DNA of 20,310 nt from AC-50 sp035640455 (GTDB lineage: Bacteria > Actinomycetota > Thermoleophilia > Gaiellales > Gaiellaceae): positions 1-20,310 of the forward strand of contig DASQWB010000122.1 of assembly GCA_035640455.1 (NCBI GenBank). Direction: 5' to 3'. Below, piece after piece: positions 6,703 to 15,257 of the stretch. The position numbers and the translations under genes are program-made. The notes beneath the pieces were generated by a model. It did not search any database, was not told the origin of the DNA, and saw only the letters and a list, made by a program, of their open reading frames with translations. How positions within the stretch are numbered: position 1 is the stretch's first letter; every line of letters begins with the position of its first letter.

Positions 6703-9700
6703 TTGGCGGGTTTCACCCGGCGCGAGTTCCTGAAGCGCGGCGCTGGTGGCGCAGGGGTCCTCGCTGTGTCGGCGCTCGGATTCGACGTCGCGGTAGCCGA
6801 GGCCACGACCGTCAAGCAGCGCCTGCGCATCCAGGGCGCCAAGGTCTCTCACTCCGTCTGTCCCTACTGCGCGGTCGGCTGCTCACTCCTGGCGTATACG
6901 CGGAAGAACGGTAACGGCAAGGTCGAGCTGCTCCAGATCGAGGGCGATCCCGACAGCCCCGTCAACGAGGGCACGCTCTGCCCGAAGGGGGCGACGACGA
7001 TGGAGCTCGCGATCTCGAAGCGGCGGCTCCATAGTCCGCTCTACCGGGCTCCCGGCGCCGGCGAGTGGAGGGAGGTCTCCTGGAACTTCGTCCTCGACAA
7101 GCTCGCGCGCAGGATCAAGGACGCACGCGACCGCACGTTCGTCACGAAGGACGACGACGGCAACGTCGTCAACCGCTGCGAGGGCATCGCCTTCGCGGGC
7201 GGCGCCGCGTTCAGCAACGAAGAGGGCTACCTCGCCACGAAGCTAATGCGTGGCCTGGGCCTCGTCTTCTTGGAGCAACAGGCCCGAGTCTGACACGGCC
7301 CCACGGTGGCCAGTTTGGCCGCCACGTTCGGAAGGGGGGCCATGACGAACCACTGGCGGGACATCAAGAACGCCGACCTGATCATGATCAACGGCGGCAA
7401 TCCCGCCGAGGCCCATCCGGTCGGGTTCCGCTGGTTCATGCGCGCGAAGACCGAGCGTGGGGCGAAGATCATTCACGTCGACCCGCGCTTCACGCGCACC
7501 ACAGCGGTTGCCGACATCCACCTGCGGATCCGGACCGGCACCGACGCCGCCTACTTCGGCGGTCTCATCAACTACGTCTTGCAGAACAAGCTCTTCCACG
7601 AGGAGTACGTCCGCAAATACACCAATGCCGCCTTCGTCGTCGACAAGACCTACAGCTTCAAGGACGGGATGTTCAACGGCTTCGACTCGGAGAAGGGCGC
7701 CTACGACCCGAAGCTCTGGACGTACGAGAAAGGTGCGGACGGCTTCGCGAAGCTCGACATCAACCATCCGCGCTCGGTGCTGAGCCTGATGCGCAAGCAC
7801 TACTCGCGCTACACGCCGGAGATGGTCTCGCGCATCACCGGCATCCCGCGTGACCAGTTTCTCCAGGTCGCCAAGCTCGTGGGGGAGATGGGCCGGCCGG
7901 ACAAGGTGATGACGCAGGTCTACGCGGTCGGTCTCACCCACCACACCACCGGCTCGCAGATGATCCGTGCCGGCGCGGTGCTCCAGCTCCTGCTCGGCAA
8001 CATCGGCCGGCCGGGCGGGGGCATGAACGCCGAGCGCGGGCACGCGAACATCCAGGGCAACACCGACAACGCGATCTCGTGGGAGATCCTGCCCGGCTAC
8101 CTCAAGGTGCCGGCGCCGGGGCAGCGTACGATCGCCGACTACGTCGACGAGAGCGCCTCGAAGCAGGCGCACCCGAACGCGCTCAACTTCTTCGGCTCGA
8201 ACTACGGCAAGTTCATGGTCAGCCTGCTCAAGACGTGGTTCGGGGACAAGGCGCGCAAGGACAACGAGTTCGCCTTCAACCACCTGCCCAAGCCGGCGGG
8301 GAACTCGTCTTGGATCAGCATCTTCGACCAGGCGCTGCAGGGGAAGATGGAGGGCGTGATGCTGAGCGGGATGACCGCTGCCAGCATCGGTCCGGACGCG
8401 AACCAGGTGCACAAGGCGCTCGCAAACCTGAAGTGGCTCGTCGTCATGGACTCGTTCCCGACGACGAGCTCGGAGTTCTGGCACGCTCCGGGCGCCGATC
8501 CGTCGCAGATCCAGACCGAGGTCTTCGTGCTGCCGGCGACGCACTGGATCGAGAAGGATGGATCGTTCACCAACAGCGGCCGCTGGCTGCAATGGAAGGA
8601 TCAGGTCCTCCCGCCGGAGGGCGAGTCCCGCCATGACCACTGGATGCTGTCCGACCTCTTCCTGCGGGTGCGGAAGCTCTATGAGCGCGAGGGCGGGAAG
8701 TTCCCGGACCCGGTGATGGATCTCACATTCGACTATGGCGATCCGGCCAAGCCCACGCTCGACGAGATCGCCCGGGAGGTCAACGGCAAGGACCTCAAGA
8801 CCGGCAAGCAGATGGAGTCCTTCAAGGATCTCCGCGACGACGGGAGCACGACGTCCGGCAACTGGATCTACGTCGGCTCTTACACGGACGAGGGCAACAT
8901 GATGAAGCGCCGGAACGGGGTGCAGGACCCGGAGAAGAACGATCCGACCGGCATGGGCTTCTACCCCGAGTGGGCGTTCTCGTGGCCCGCCAACCGGCGC
9001 GTCCTCTATAACCGAGCCTCGGCCGATCCTGCCGGCAAGCCCTGGGATCCGAAGCGCGCCGGCATTCGCTGGGACGCCGCGCAGAAGATGTGGGTGGGCG
9101 ACGTGCCCGACTACCTACCGGACGCGGACCCGGCGGATCCGAAGTCGCCGCTGCCCTTCATCATGACGGGCGAAGGCACTGGTCGGCTGTTCTCGAACGG
9201 ACTCGCGGACGGCCCCTTCCCCGAGCACTACGAGCCCGTCGAGTCGCCGATCGAGAACCCGCTGCACCCGAAGGTCTCGATCTCGCCGGGGACGTTCCTC
9301 TATGACAAGGCCGCCGGGCGACCCAACCGCTTCGGGACCGTCGACGAGTTCCCCTACGTCGCCACTTCGTACCGGCTGACCGAGCACGAGCACTACATCA
9401 CCCAGCACGTCGAACACCTCGTCCGGCTCCAGCCCGAAGCGTTCGTCGAGGTCCCCGCGGAGCTCGCCCGGGAGAAGGGGATCGAGACAGGCGACAAGGT
9501 GCGGGTCTGGTCGAAGCGCGGCAAGCTCGAGGTGAAGGCGCTGGTCACGAAGCGCCTCGGCGCGCTCACGATCGACGGCAAGAAGGTCTTCCAGATCGGG
9601 ATCCCGATCCACTGGGGCTACGTCGGCGTCAAGACCGGCGACCACTGGCTCGCGAACGCGCTGACGCCCTTCGTCGGCGACGCGACCGTGCGCACGCCGG

Positions 9701-9738
9701 AGTTCAAGGCTTTCCTCGTGAACATGGAGAAGATGTGA
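6703..9738 (+). CDS. fdnG: Respiratory formate dehydrogenase, catalytic subunit (FDH-N type), selenoprotein with Sec at UGA 7291-7293
   Basis: A molybdopterin enzyme of 1011 residues, close to the roughly 1015 of E. coli FdnG, which it matches along its whole length. It starts with a Tat signal (TRREFLKRG, residues 5-13), so it is exported folded and faces outside. One 4Fe-4S cluster is bound by C53, C56, C60 and C93, followed by K95. The frame has a TGA at codon 197 in the context QARV-U-HGPTVASLAATFGRG, exactly the Sec site of FDH-N, and a SECIS-like hairpin follows. Formate is oxidised at Mo-Sec and electrons pass to the beta subunit. TTG at 6703 is chosen because it follows an AAGGAAGAGG ribosome site and begins just before the Tat motif. 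The in-frame TTG at 6631 lies within the promoter. Annotation without recoding would split the gene at 7293. Confidence 0.95.
7305..7323 (+). promoter_or_regulatory. Bacterial SECIS hairpin of the formate dehydrogenase gene
   Basis: GGTGGCC (7305-7311) and GGCCGCC (7317-7323) form seven pairs, one of them G-U, with loop AGTTT. The stem begins 11 bases after the UGA, and the loop GU lies 20-21 bases after it, as in E. coli fdhF. It would recruit SelB with Sec-tRNA. Confidence 0.8.
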
Positions 9739-10577
9739 GCGCCGAGACGGCGACGAGCGCCTGGGCGGCGCGTAGCCGGCGGGCCGAGGAGCTGGGGAAA
9801 CGGCACCCGTTCGCCGCCGAGCTCCTGACCCTCTACCTTGCCCTGCTGCCGGTGCAGGAGGAAGCTTGGCGCAGCGCGCGCGAGCTCGCGCCGCCCGCGG
9901 ACGAGCTCCCACGCTGGGCTGCGGTCAACGTGCTGCCCGCGGTCGTCGAAGCGACTGCGGCGGCAGGCCCGGCGACGCTCCGCGAGGCCGCGCGTGAGCG
10001 CCTTGCCGAAGGAGCGGCGGAGGAGATGCTTGCCGCCTGGCTCGCCGGAGCGGAGCTCGAACCCGTCGACGGTTATCTGGCGCGTGCCAGCGTCGCTCCC
10101 GTGCTCGAGGCGCTGGAGGATCGGGCTGGTACCGCCTGCAGCGCCGCCGGGGACGGCGCGGACGGCAGCCTGTGCCCGTGCTGCGGCGGCCTTCCCCAAC
10201 TCTCCCGTGTCGCTGCCACCGGGGAATCGCTCGTCAGCGGCCGGCGGAACCTGCTCTGCTCCCGCTGCGCGTCGAGCTGGGACTACACCCGAAGCGCCTG
10301 CCCGGCATGCGGCGAGAGCAATGAGTCGCGCCTGCTCGCGTACACGGAGCGCTGGAGCGGGCCCGTGTCGGTCAACGGCAACGGAGCCGAGCCTGCGGTC
10401 TTCCCGCACCTGCGCATCGCAGGATGCGAGACCTGCCGCCGCTATCTGATCGAGGTCGACATGGCCCAGGACGTGGACGCGGTGCCCGAGGTCGACGAGC
10501 TGGCGGCCCTTCCACTCGATCTCTACGCCGCCGATCAGGGCCTGACGAAGGTCACACCAAATCTCATGGGGTTCTAG
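9735..10577 (+). CDS. fdhE: Formate dehydrogenase accessory protein FdhE
   Basis: A 280-residue cytoplasmic protein. The N-terminal half (1-130) is helical. The C-terminal half has four CxxC pairs: CPCC (147-150), CSRC (175-178), CPAC (189-192) and CETC (231-234). These build the two rubredoxin-like metal sites of FdhE. FdhE helps maturation of Tat-exported formate dehydrogenases and binds the catalytic subunit. The typical sequence SWDYTRSACPACG is present, as is the C-terminal LTKVTPNLMGF. The GTG start overlaps the stop of the catalytic subunit gene (GTGA), so translation is coupled. It lies between the alpha and beta genes, whereas in E. coli fdhE follows the structural genes. Confidence 0.9.
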   Translation: MSAETATSAWAARSRRAEELGKRHPFAAELLTLYLALLPVQEEAWRSARELAPPADELPRWAAVNVLPAVVEATAAAGPATLREAARERLAEGAAEEMLAAWLAGAELEPVDGYLARASVAPVLEALEDRAGTACSAAGDGADGSLCPCCGGLPQLSRVAATGESLVSGRRNLLCSRCASSWDYTRSACPACGESNESRLLAYTERWSGPVSVNGNGAEPAVFPHLRIAGCETCRRYLIEVDMAQDVDAVPEVDELAALPLDLYAADQGLTKVTPNLMGF

Positions 10578-10579
10578 CG

Positions 10580-11431
10580 ATGGCGGAAGCGAAGCTGAAG
10601 ATCGACCCCGGCAAGTCGTACGGATTCTTCACCGACACGAGCGTCTGCATCGGGTGCAAGGCGTGCGAGGTGGCGTGCAAGGAGTGGAACCAGCTGCCGA
10701 GCAAGCCGGAAGGTTTCCTCGGCGACAGCCTCGACAACACAGGGACACTGGACGGCCAGACCTGGCGCCATGTGAAGTTCATCGACAACGTCCCCGACGA
10801 GACGCTGGGCGTGGGCGACGGCAAGGCGTTCCTGCTCATGTCGGACGTCTGCAAGCACTGCCAGCACGCGAGCTGCATGGACGTCTGTCCCACCGGCGCG
10901 ATCGTCCGCACCGAGTTCGACACCGTCTTCATTCAGTCGTCGGTCTGCAATGGCTGTCGCAACTGCATCGCCGCCTGCCCCTACGACGTGATCGACATCG
11001 ATCCGGACAAGGACGTCGCTCGCAAGTGCACGCTCTGCTACGACCGGCTCCAAGGCGGCATGGAGCCTGCCTGCGCGAAGGCATGTCCCACCGACTCGAT
11101 TCAGTTCGGGCCACTCGACGAGCTGCATCGGAGGGCGGACGAGCGGCTGGCCACCTTGCACTCGCAGGGGATCAAAGAGGCAAACCTCTACGGCCGTGAC
11201 GACAAGGTGTACGGCGGGCTCAACGCCTTCTTCCTGCTGATGGACAAGCCCGAGGCGTACAAGCTCCCGAACGCCAAGAACGCCGTCCTGCCGCAGCGCA
11301 ACAACCTCGGTGGCTACGTCGGGGTGCTCGGCACCGCTGTGCTGGGCCTGCTCGGCGCCGTGATCGCGCTCCGCAACCGCGGTGTCCGTCCGGAGCCGCC
11401 TGAGGAACCGACCGTCGAGGAGAGGCCGTGA
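10580..11431 (+). CDS. Formate dehydrogenase iron-sulfur (beta) subunit
   Basis: A 283-residue electron-transfer subunit with four 4Fe-4S sites: CIGCKACEVAC (C23-C33), CKHCQHASCMDVC (91-103), CNGCRNCIAAC (123-133) and CTLC with CAKAC (150-169). The cluster pattern and order are those of FdnH/FdxH. A single C-terminal helix (245-264, YVGVLGTAVLGLLGAVIAL) anchors it in the membrane, followed by a short Pro/Glu-rich tail. It passes electrons from the Sec catalytic subunit to the NrfD-type subunit. ATG at 10580 is two bases after the fdhE stop; the longer open frame upstream lies inside fdhE and is not used. The last bases overlap the next gene start. Confidence 0.93.
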   Translation: MAEAKLKIDPGKSYGFFTDTSVCIGCKACEVACKEWNQLPSKPEGFLGDSLDNTGTLDGQTWRHVKFIDNVPDETLGVGDGKAFLLMSDVCKHCQHASCMDVCPTGAIVRTEFDTVFIQSSVCNGCRNCIAACPYDVIDIDPDKDVARKCTLCYDRLQGGMEPACAKACPTDSIQFGPLDELHRRADERLATLHSQGIKEANLYGRDDKVYGGLNAFFLLMDKPEAYKLPNAKNAVLPQRNNLGGYVGVLGTAVLGLLGAVIALRNRGVRPEPPEEPTVEERP

Positions 11432-12375
11432 CGTTGCTCGCCGCGTCGGAGCACTTCGCCGGCTCGCCGCATTGGACCTGGTACATCCTCTTCTACTTCT
11501 TCCTGGCGGGACTCGCAGGCGGCGCGTACTTTCTCGCCACGCTCCTGCGCTACTGGGGCACACCTGGCGACGAGCCGGTGGCGCGGCTCGGCTTCTACGT
11601 GCCCTTCCCGGCGACGATCATCGGGCTGCTCCTGCTCACGCTCGACCTCAAGCAGCCGTTGCGCTTCTGGCACATGCTCTTCAACACGACGCCGGATCAG
11701 TTCGGCCTGAACTTCAACTCACGGACGCCGATGTCGGTGGGCGTCTGGGCCCTGCTCGTAGCCTCCATCTTCTCCTTCGTCGTCTTCGTCGACACGCTCG
11801 TGCGCGACGGCAGGATTCGCAATCGGCCCGCCCGCCGCCTCGCCGCTCTGCTCGACGGGACGGTGGGCTTGGTCTGGAACGTCATCGGCACGATCTTGTA
11901 CCTCTTCATCGCCGGCTACACCGGCGTCCTGATCGCCGTCTCGAACCAGCCGATCTGGAGCGACTCGTGGGCGCTCGGCGGCCTCTTCCTGGCGTCGGGG
12001 CTGGCCGGTTCGGCGGCGCTGCTCCTGGTGCTGTCGCACTACCGGCCGGGGGCGGAGTTTTCACGCGGAGTCCTGGAGCGCAGCGAGCACATCTTCACAG
12101 CGCTCGAGCTGTTGCTGGTGGTCGTCGTCGTGGTCACGCTGATCGACGACGGGGCGGTCGACGACGCCTTTGGCTTTCCCTGGATCCTCCTGTGGCTCGT
12201 GGCCTTGGTGGGAATGCTGCCGGGCCTGCGCGGCCTCGCCGGCGACAGGGTCAGGGTGACGCGCCGGGGAGCGGTCGCAGCAGTCGAGCGGGCGCCCGCG
12301 TGGGTGGTGGCGCCGTCGCTCGTGCTCGTCGGCGTGCTCGCTCTGCGGGCTGCCGTGATCTTCAGCGCCCAGTGA
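11428..12375 (+). CDS. nrfD: NrfD/PsrC-type membrane subunit of formate dehydrogenase
   Basis: A 315-residue hydrophobic protein with about eight transmembrane helices. Examples are WYILFYFFLAGLAGGAYFLA, FPATIIGLLLLTLDL, SVGVWALLVASIFSFVVFV, VWNVIGTILYLFIAGYTGVL and LLLVVVVVVTLI. The motifs GLAGGAYFLATLLR and GYTGVLIAVSNQPIW are characteristic of NrfD/PsrC quinone-reactive subunits. It replaces the cytochrome b556 gamma subunit of E. coli FDH-N, so no haem is expected, and electrons probably go to menaquinone. The GTG start overlaps the beta subunit stop by four bases. The stop codon lies inside a 21-bp tandem duplication. Confidence 0.9.
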   Translation: MTLLAASEHFAGSPHWTWYILFYFFLAGLAGGAYFLATLLRYWGTPGDEPVARLGFYVPFPATIIGLLLLTLDLKQPLRFWHMLFNTTPDQFGLNFNSRTPMSVGVWALLVASIFSFVVFVDTLVRDGRIRNRPARRLAALLDGTVGLVWNVIGTILYLFIAGYTGVLIAVSNQPIWSDSWALGGLFLASGLAGSAALLLVLSHYRPGAEFSRGVLERSEHIFTALELLLVVVVVVTLIDDGAVDDAFGFPWILLWLVALVGMLPGLRGLAGDRVRVTRRGAVAAVERAPAWVVAPSLVLVGVLALRAAVIFSAQ

Positions 12376-12399
12376 GCTATCTTCAGCGCCCAGTGAGTT
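12358..12399 (+). repeat. 21-bp tandem duplication covering the end of the nrfD gene
   Basis: Copies at 12358-12378 and 12379-12399 differ at only one base (C or T at position 20). Each contains the last codons (FSAQ) and the stop of the NrfD-type gene. It looks like a recent slippage duplication that leaves the product unchanged. Confidence 0.85.
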
Positions 12400-12855
12400 A
12401 GGTTCACGCGCGCGCGAGTAGCAGGTCGCGCTGGGTTCGCAACTCGGTAACCGAGGGAGCAGGCCGGTGCTCTCGCGCCTAGGATGCCATGCAGCGCGAC
12501 GATCGATACCCGAAGCCTGCGCGGGCCGAAAGCGCTTTCGTCGGGTCACAGCCGAGCTCGGTCTCGAACGAATCCGGTGGGGTGCACAAACACCGTCGTG
12601 AGGGGCGGCGGTGCCGTAGGGGAGCTCCGTTGGCTGGGAGGCCGGGTAGCGTCGGTGCTTCCGGCTTTGGGCTGCCTGTGCTCGTTTCGTTCGTCTACGT
12701 CGTCGCCTGCCGGTTGTTCGCGAGCTCCTCGTCCTGCGCCGAGTGACCAGGCGGCGTCAAGCCTGGTGGACGCGAACCACCGCGAATGATTGATGCGGGA
12801 CCCGTGCGCGGCAGTCCGAGTGAGAGGACGCTCGCCCAGCCGAGCCGCGCGTGTC
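12400..12855. other. Gene-poor stretch after the formate dehydrogenase operon
   Basis: Apart from the transposase remnant listed separately, I see no convincing gene here. The two overlapping plus-strand frames of 85 and 101 residues are rich in Ser, Arg and Pro and differ in character from neighbouring proteins. No clear terminator for the operon was found. Confidence 0.5.
12577..12746 (+). mobile_element. Left-end remnant of an insertion sequence with a transposase N-terminus
   Basis: GTGGGGTGCACAAA at 12577-12590 is the exact inverse of 15656-15669. About 85 bases further on, a frame around 12660-12720 reads GLPVLVSFVYVVACRLFA. This resembles the start of IS481/IS3-like integrase-core transposases as I remember them (FxYVVxCRLxAL). 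The frame then breaks at about 12722, continues briefly as LLVLRR in another frame, and is lost. The rest of the transposase is absent, so the element is dead. The family assignment is tentative because only about 18 residues support it. Confidence 0.4.
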
Positions 12856-13545
12856 TCATGAGCCCGATTCGCTTGCTTCCGGGCTGGGGGTAAACAGCTT
12901 CCAGTGCCCCTCGGAGACGACTTCGACGGTGCCGTCGGTCACTTTGATGGCGGTCTGATCGTCAATCGCGTACGCCGGCACCTGCATGCCGGCGGCCCAC
13001 CTTTCTGCGTCGGCCATGGTGTTCTCCGGCAGGTCCTCGTGATCCAGGTGCGGAAACATCGAAAAGCCGATCAACCCCAGCGTTTCATCGCCACCGGTGG
13101 GGGGCTTCCACCTGACGAAGTCCTCTCCGATGTTGGGGGCCATCACAATGCTGCCAGCGCTCAGTCCCACATAGACCGCGCCCAGCGACGGCAAGAGGTC
13201 CGCCAGTCCGGACTGCCGCATCCAGTAGCACAGATACAAGGGATCGCCGCCGTTCACCAGCAGGACGTCCGTCTCCTGGACCATGGGGACCCACTGCCCT
13301 TCATCGATGCTGGGCAGCGCGGTGAGCTCGAGCACCCCCAACGACTTCCAACCCAACTCGCACATGGGTGCTCTGGGCTCTTGTCCGCTGATGAACCTCC
13401 ATGCCAGTTCGGGTTGGCCGAGGGCGTGCGTCGCGGTCGGAATGCAGAGGGCGTCGGACTCGGGAAACGGTTTGCCCAGAAGGTCGACCAGCGCGTCGTG
13501 GATGCTCGCGTTCTTGATGCCAGCGGACGTGAGAAGAAACCTCAT
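12856..13545 (-). CDS. Peptidase E-like protein (family S51)
   Basis: A 229-residue cytoplasmic serine peptidase of the S51 family (aspartyl dipeptidase/cyanophycinase fold, class-I glutamine amidotransferase-like). It has the start MRFLLTSAGIKN, the strand VLLVNGGDPLYL, the nucleophile elbow GLSAGSIVM with Ser129, and PHLDHED, which supplies His166. The length matches E. coli PepE (about 229). It would cleave N-terminal aspartyl dipeptides, though related S51 members have other substrates. The ATG at 13545 has an AAGGAG ribosome site. It lies between mobile-element debris and a broken hydrolase gene but is itself intact. Third-position GC is somewhat lower than in the formate dehydrogenase genes, so separate acquisition is possible. 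Confidence 0.85.
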   Translation of the reverse strand: MRFLLTSAGIKNASIHDALVDLLGKPFPESDALCIPTATHALGQPELAWRFISGQEPRAPMCELGWKSLGVLELTALPSIDEGQWVPMVQETDVLLVNGGDPLYLCYWMRQSGLADLLPSLGAVYVGLSAGSIVMAPNIGEDFVRWKPPTGGDETLGLIGFSMFPHLDHEDLPENTMADAERWAAGMQVPAYAIDDQTAIKVTDGTVEVVSEGHWKLFTPSPEASESGS

Positions 13546-13667
13546 GGGTGCTCCTTCGCTCGCGGTGCAGGCGTGGTGCTTCCCTCAGAGAGACTCAGCA
13601 GAGGCGCGACAATCATCGTTCGCCGCGGGATCACCCGGGCGGAACGAGTTGGTCGGTAAACCCGGCG

Positions 13668-14439
13668 TCAGGCCGAGTGGTCCTCGAGGAGGATCTCAGC
13701 GACGCGAGCGGGCTGCTCGAGAGCGGCGAAGTGCCCGGTGTGAGGAAGCGAGATCGATCGGGCGCCTCGCCCAAATTGCGGTAGACCTCGCGCGCCGCGC
13801 GCGGGTAGCCGCGACGACGGCCGACCCGACGCAGCTCGGCCAGGTAGTGATTCGGCAGCTTGCTTCCGTCGACCAAACCGCCCCGCAACACGATGCCGAG
13901 GCCGGCTTGTTCTCCATCTTCGTGACCAACGGACCGATTGCCGACAGGCGTGCACCGCCGATGTAGATCGAGGCGACGCGAGTGGCTCGACTGACGCCTT
14001 CGGAGTAGTCGTACGTGTTGAACGCGAGGATGCGTCGCACGCGGTCTTCCAGTTCGGTCGAGGCCGTTAGGGACACCGTTGCACCCATCGAACTCGCCTG
14101 CCAGCGTGACATCGTCGAGAGATCCAGCGTCTTGACGAACTCGACGGTCGCACGGCGGAGCGCCGGCTCGGCGTAGCCCGCGCCCGGTGTGATGTCAGAC
14201 CATCCCATGCCGGGCATTTCGATGGCGAAGATCGTGAAGGCGTGGACAAGTTTCGGGATCACGAGCTGGAAGTGATCGAGCTGTGTGCGGACCGTGTGCA
14301 GCAAGATCAGCGCCGGGCCGGACCCGGCCTTCACGTATCGCAGGCGCGTCCCGTCGGCGAGCGTGGCGTACTCGATCTGCCCCGATGGAAACCAGGTCCT
14401 GGTGTAATCGCTATTCGGTCGGGATTCCGTTCCCATCAT
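13668..14439 (-). pseudogene. Alpha/beta hydrolase, broken over three frames with an internal deletion
   Basis: The ATG at 14439 follows GGAAGGAGAA. The first frame gives a good alpha/beta hydrolase N-terminus: TRLRYVKAGSGPALILLH, the cap-side FAIEMPGMGWSD and the nucleophile region ASSMGATVSL. Near 13905, after TKMENKPA, a one-base loss in a C-run shifts the frame, and the family pattern continues as LRGGLVDGSKLPNHYLAELR and AAREVYRNLG. It then jumps into a third frame as ISLPHTGHFAALEQPARVAE and stops at 13668-13670. About 50 residues that normally carry the catalytic Asp strand are missing between YRNLG and ISLPHTGH. The catalytic His is in PHTGHF. It cannot encode a normal hydrolase as written. 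Confidence 0.7.
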
Positions 14440-14614
14440 GTTCTCCTTCCGCCGGCTGTTCGTCTCGGCGTCGGTAGAGGTCAGTGGGTGGCTGCGAAAG
14501 AGGCCGGCGCCGGAATGAGACGAGCCGCAAGGCGGTGACACGCGCGCCGCATGACACGCCGATCCACCGGCCTTGACTATTCCTCTCGGGGCGTGCGGCA
14601 ATCCCGCTGATCGA

Positions 14615-14869
14615 TCATCTGCCAGTGTGCGGTGGCGCAGCGGGTAGCTGCACCGTGACCGAGAGCCCGCCGACGGCCCGGGGGGTGAGGGTGAGGGTTC
14701 CGTCGTGTGCTTGGGTGATGCTTTTGACGATTGCCAGGCCGAGGCCGACACCTGCGTGGTCGGTGCGTATGCGTTCGGTGCCGCGTAGAAACGGCTCGGC
14801 AAGCGTGGCGACGACCTGTGGGGTGAGCTTCTCGCCAGTGTTCTCGACGTTGAGCGTAGAGCTGTCGAG
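14615..14869 (-). pseudogene. C-terminal fragment of a sensor histidine kinase (HATPase domain)
   Basis: On the minus strand 84 codons read LNVENTGEKLTPQVVATLAEP, then FLRGTERIRTDHAGVGLGLA and IVKSITQAHDGTLTLTPRAV, ending LPAAPPHTGR and stop. The GVGLGLAIVK motif is the G2 box of the histidine-kinase ATPase domain. The N box, dimerisation domain and sensor part are absent. Upstream codons in the same frame do not look like a kinase and reach a stop near 14960. No response regulator is nearby. It is a truncated remnant. Confidence 0.7.
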
Positions 14870-14999
14870 GTCGCCGCCGAGCGGATCGGCTGACGACGCA
14901 GCGAGCCCCAGTGACCCTTTCTCTACAAACGTGCCGACCGTCCCCAGGGCCGCGCTTCAGAGGTCGGGGAAGTTCAATTCATGGATGATTCAAGACGAG

Positions 15000-15018
15000 T
15001 ATGGAGCGTTTATGGAGC
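15000..15018 (+). repeat. Paired ATGGAGC heptamers, left of the tRNA fragment
   Basis: ATGGAGC occurs at 15001-15007 and 15012-15018, 11 bases apart, or about one helical turn. The same pair with one extra base occurs at 15238-15257. Possible integrase arm-type sites. Confidence 0.5.
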
Positions 15019-15127
15019 ATTGCGGTCGCTAGCAGGCGCTAGCGATGGCAAATCGCCGGCGCCGAAAACTGCTCAGTCAAGCCAAATTCGTTGCCGCTGG
15101 CTGCGTCCAATTGCGGATTGGAGCGCA

Positions 15128-15168
15128 TGGTAAGGAGGGGGTCGACGGTTCGAGTCCGTCAGAGGGCT
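15128..15168 (+). other. 3' half of a tRNA-Thr(GGU) gene, probable attachment-site core
   Basis: The sequence fits tRNA positions 33-73 exactly. T33 and anticodon GGT (15129-15131) are followed by the anticodon-stem 3' strand GGAGG, the variable loop GGGTC, the T arm GACGG-TTCGAGT-CCGTC, the acceptor 3' strand AGAGGGC and discriminator T. The expected partners, CCTCC for the anticodon stem and GCCCTCT for the acceptor, are absent upstream, so it is not a functional tRNA. A tRNA 3' half beginning in the anticodon loop is the usual core of attachment sites used by tyrosine integrases. No integrase gene was recognised nearby; 14870-15127 and 15182-15441 hold no gene I can identify. Confidence 0.7.
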
Positions 15169-15181
15169 CTGCAAAAGAGCC
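15165..15181 (+). terminator. Hairpin overlapping the tRNA acceptor end
   Basis: GGCTCT (15165-15170) pairs with AGAGCC (15176-15181) around GCAAA. It overlaps the end of the tRNA-like sequence, where terminators of tRNA genes often lie. There is no T-run. Confidence 0.35.
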
Positions 15182-15237
15182 GCAAATCGGCGCTTTCTCG
15201 TTCAGGTCGACTTGCTCCAGAGCCAACGTGCGGTGGA

Positions 15238-15257
15238 TATGGAGCCGTTTATGGAGC
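15238..15257 (+). repeat. Paired ATGGAGC heptamers, right of the tRNA fragment
   Basis: ATGGAGC at 15239-15245 and 15251-15257, 12 bases apart, repeating the arrangement at 15000-15018 (19 of 20 aligned positions, one indel). Together the pairs bracket the tRNA 3' half. Confidence 0.5.

Noticed and set aside
7243..8640. Minus-strand open frame of 465 residues opposite the formate dehydrogenase gene
   Set aside because: It lies wholly within the conserved catalytic subunit and reads as a low-complexity mirror frame.
12780..12855. Possible group II intron or other RNA end (GTGCGCGGCAGTCCGAGTGAGAGG-like text)
   Set aside because: I could not find a domain V hairpin or a reverse transcriptase nearby, so there is no support.
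15128..15168. A functional tRNA gene
   Set aside because: Only positions 33-73 are present; no matching acceptor or anticodon-stem 5' strand lies upstream.
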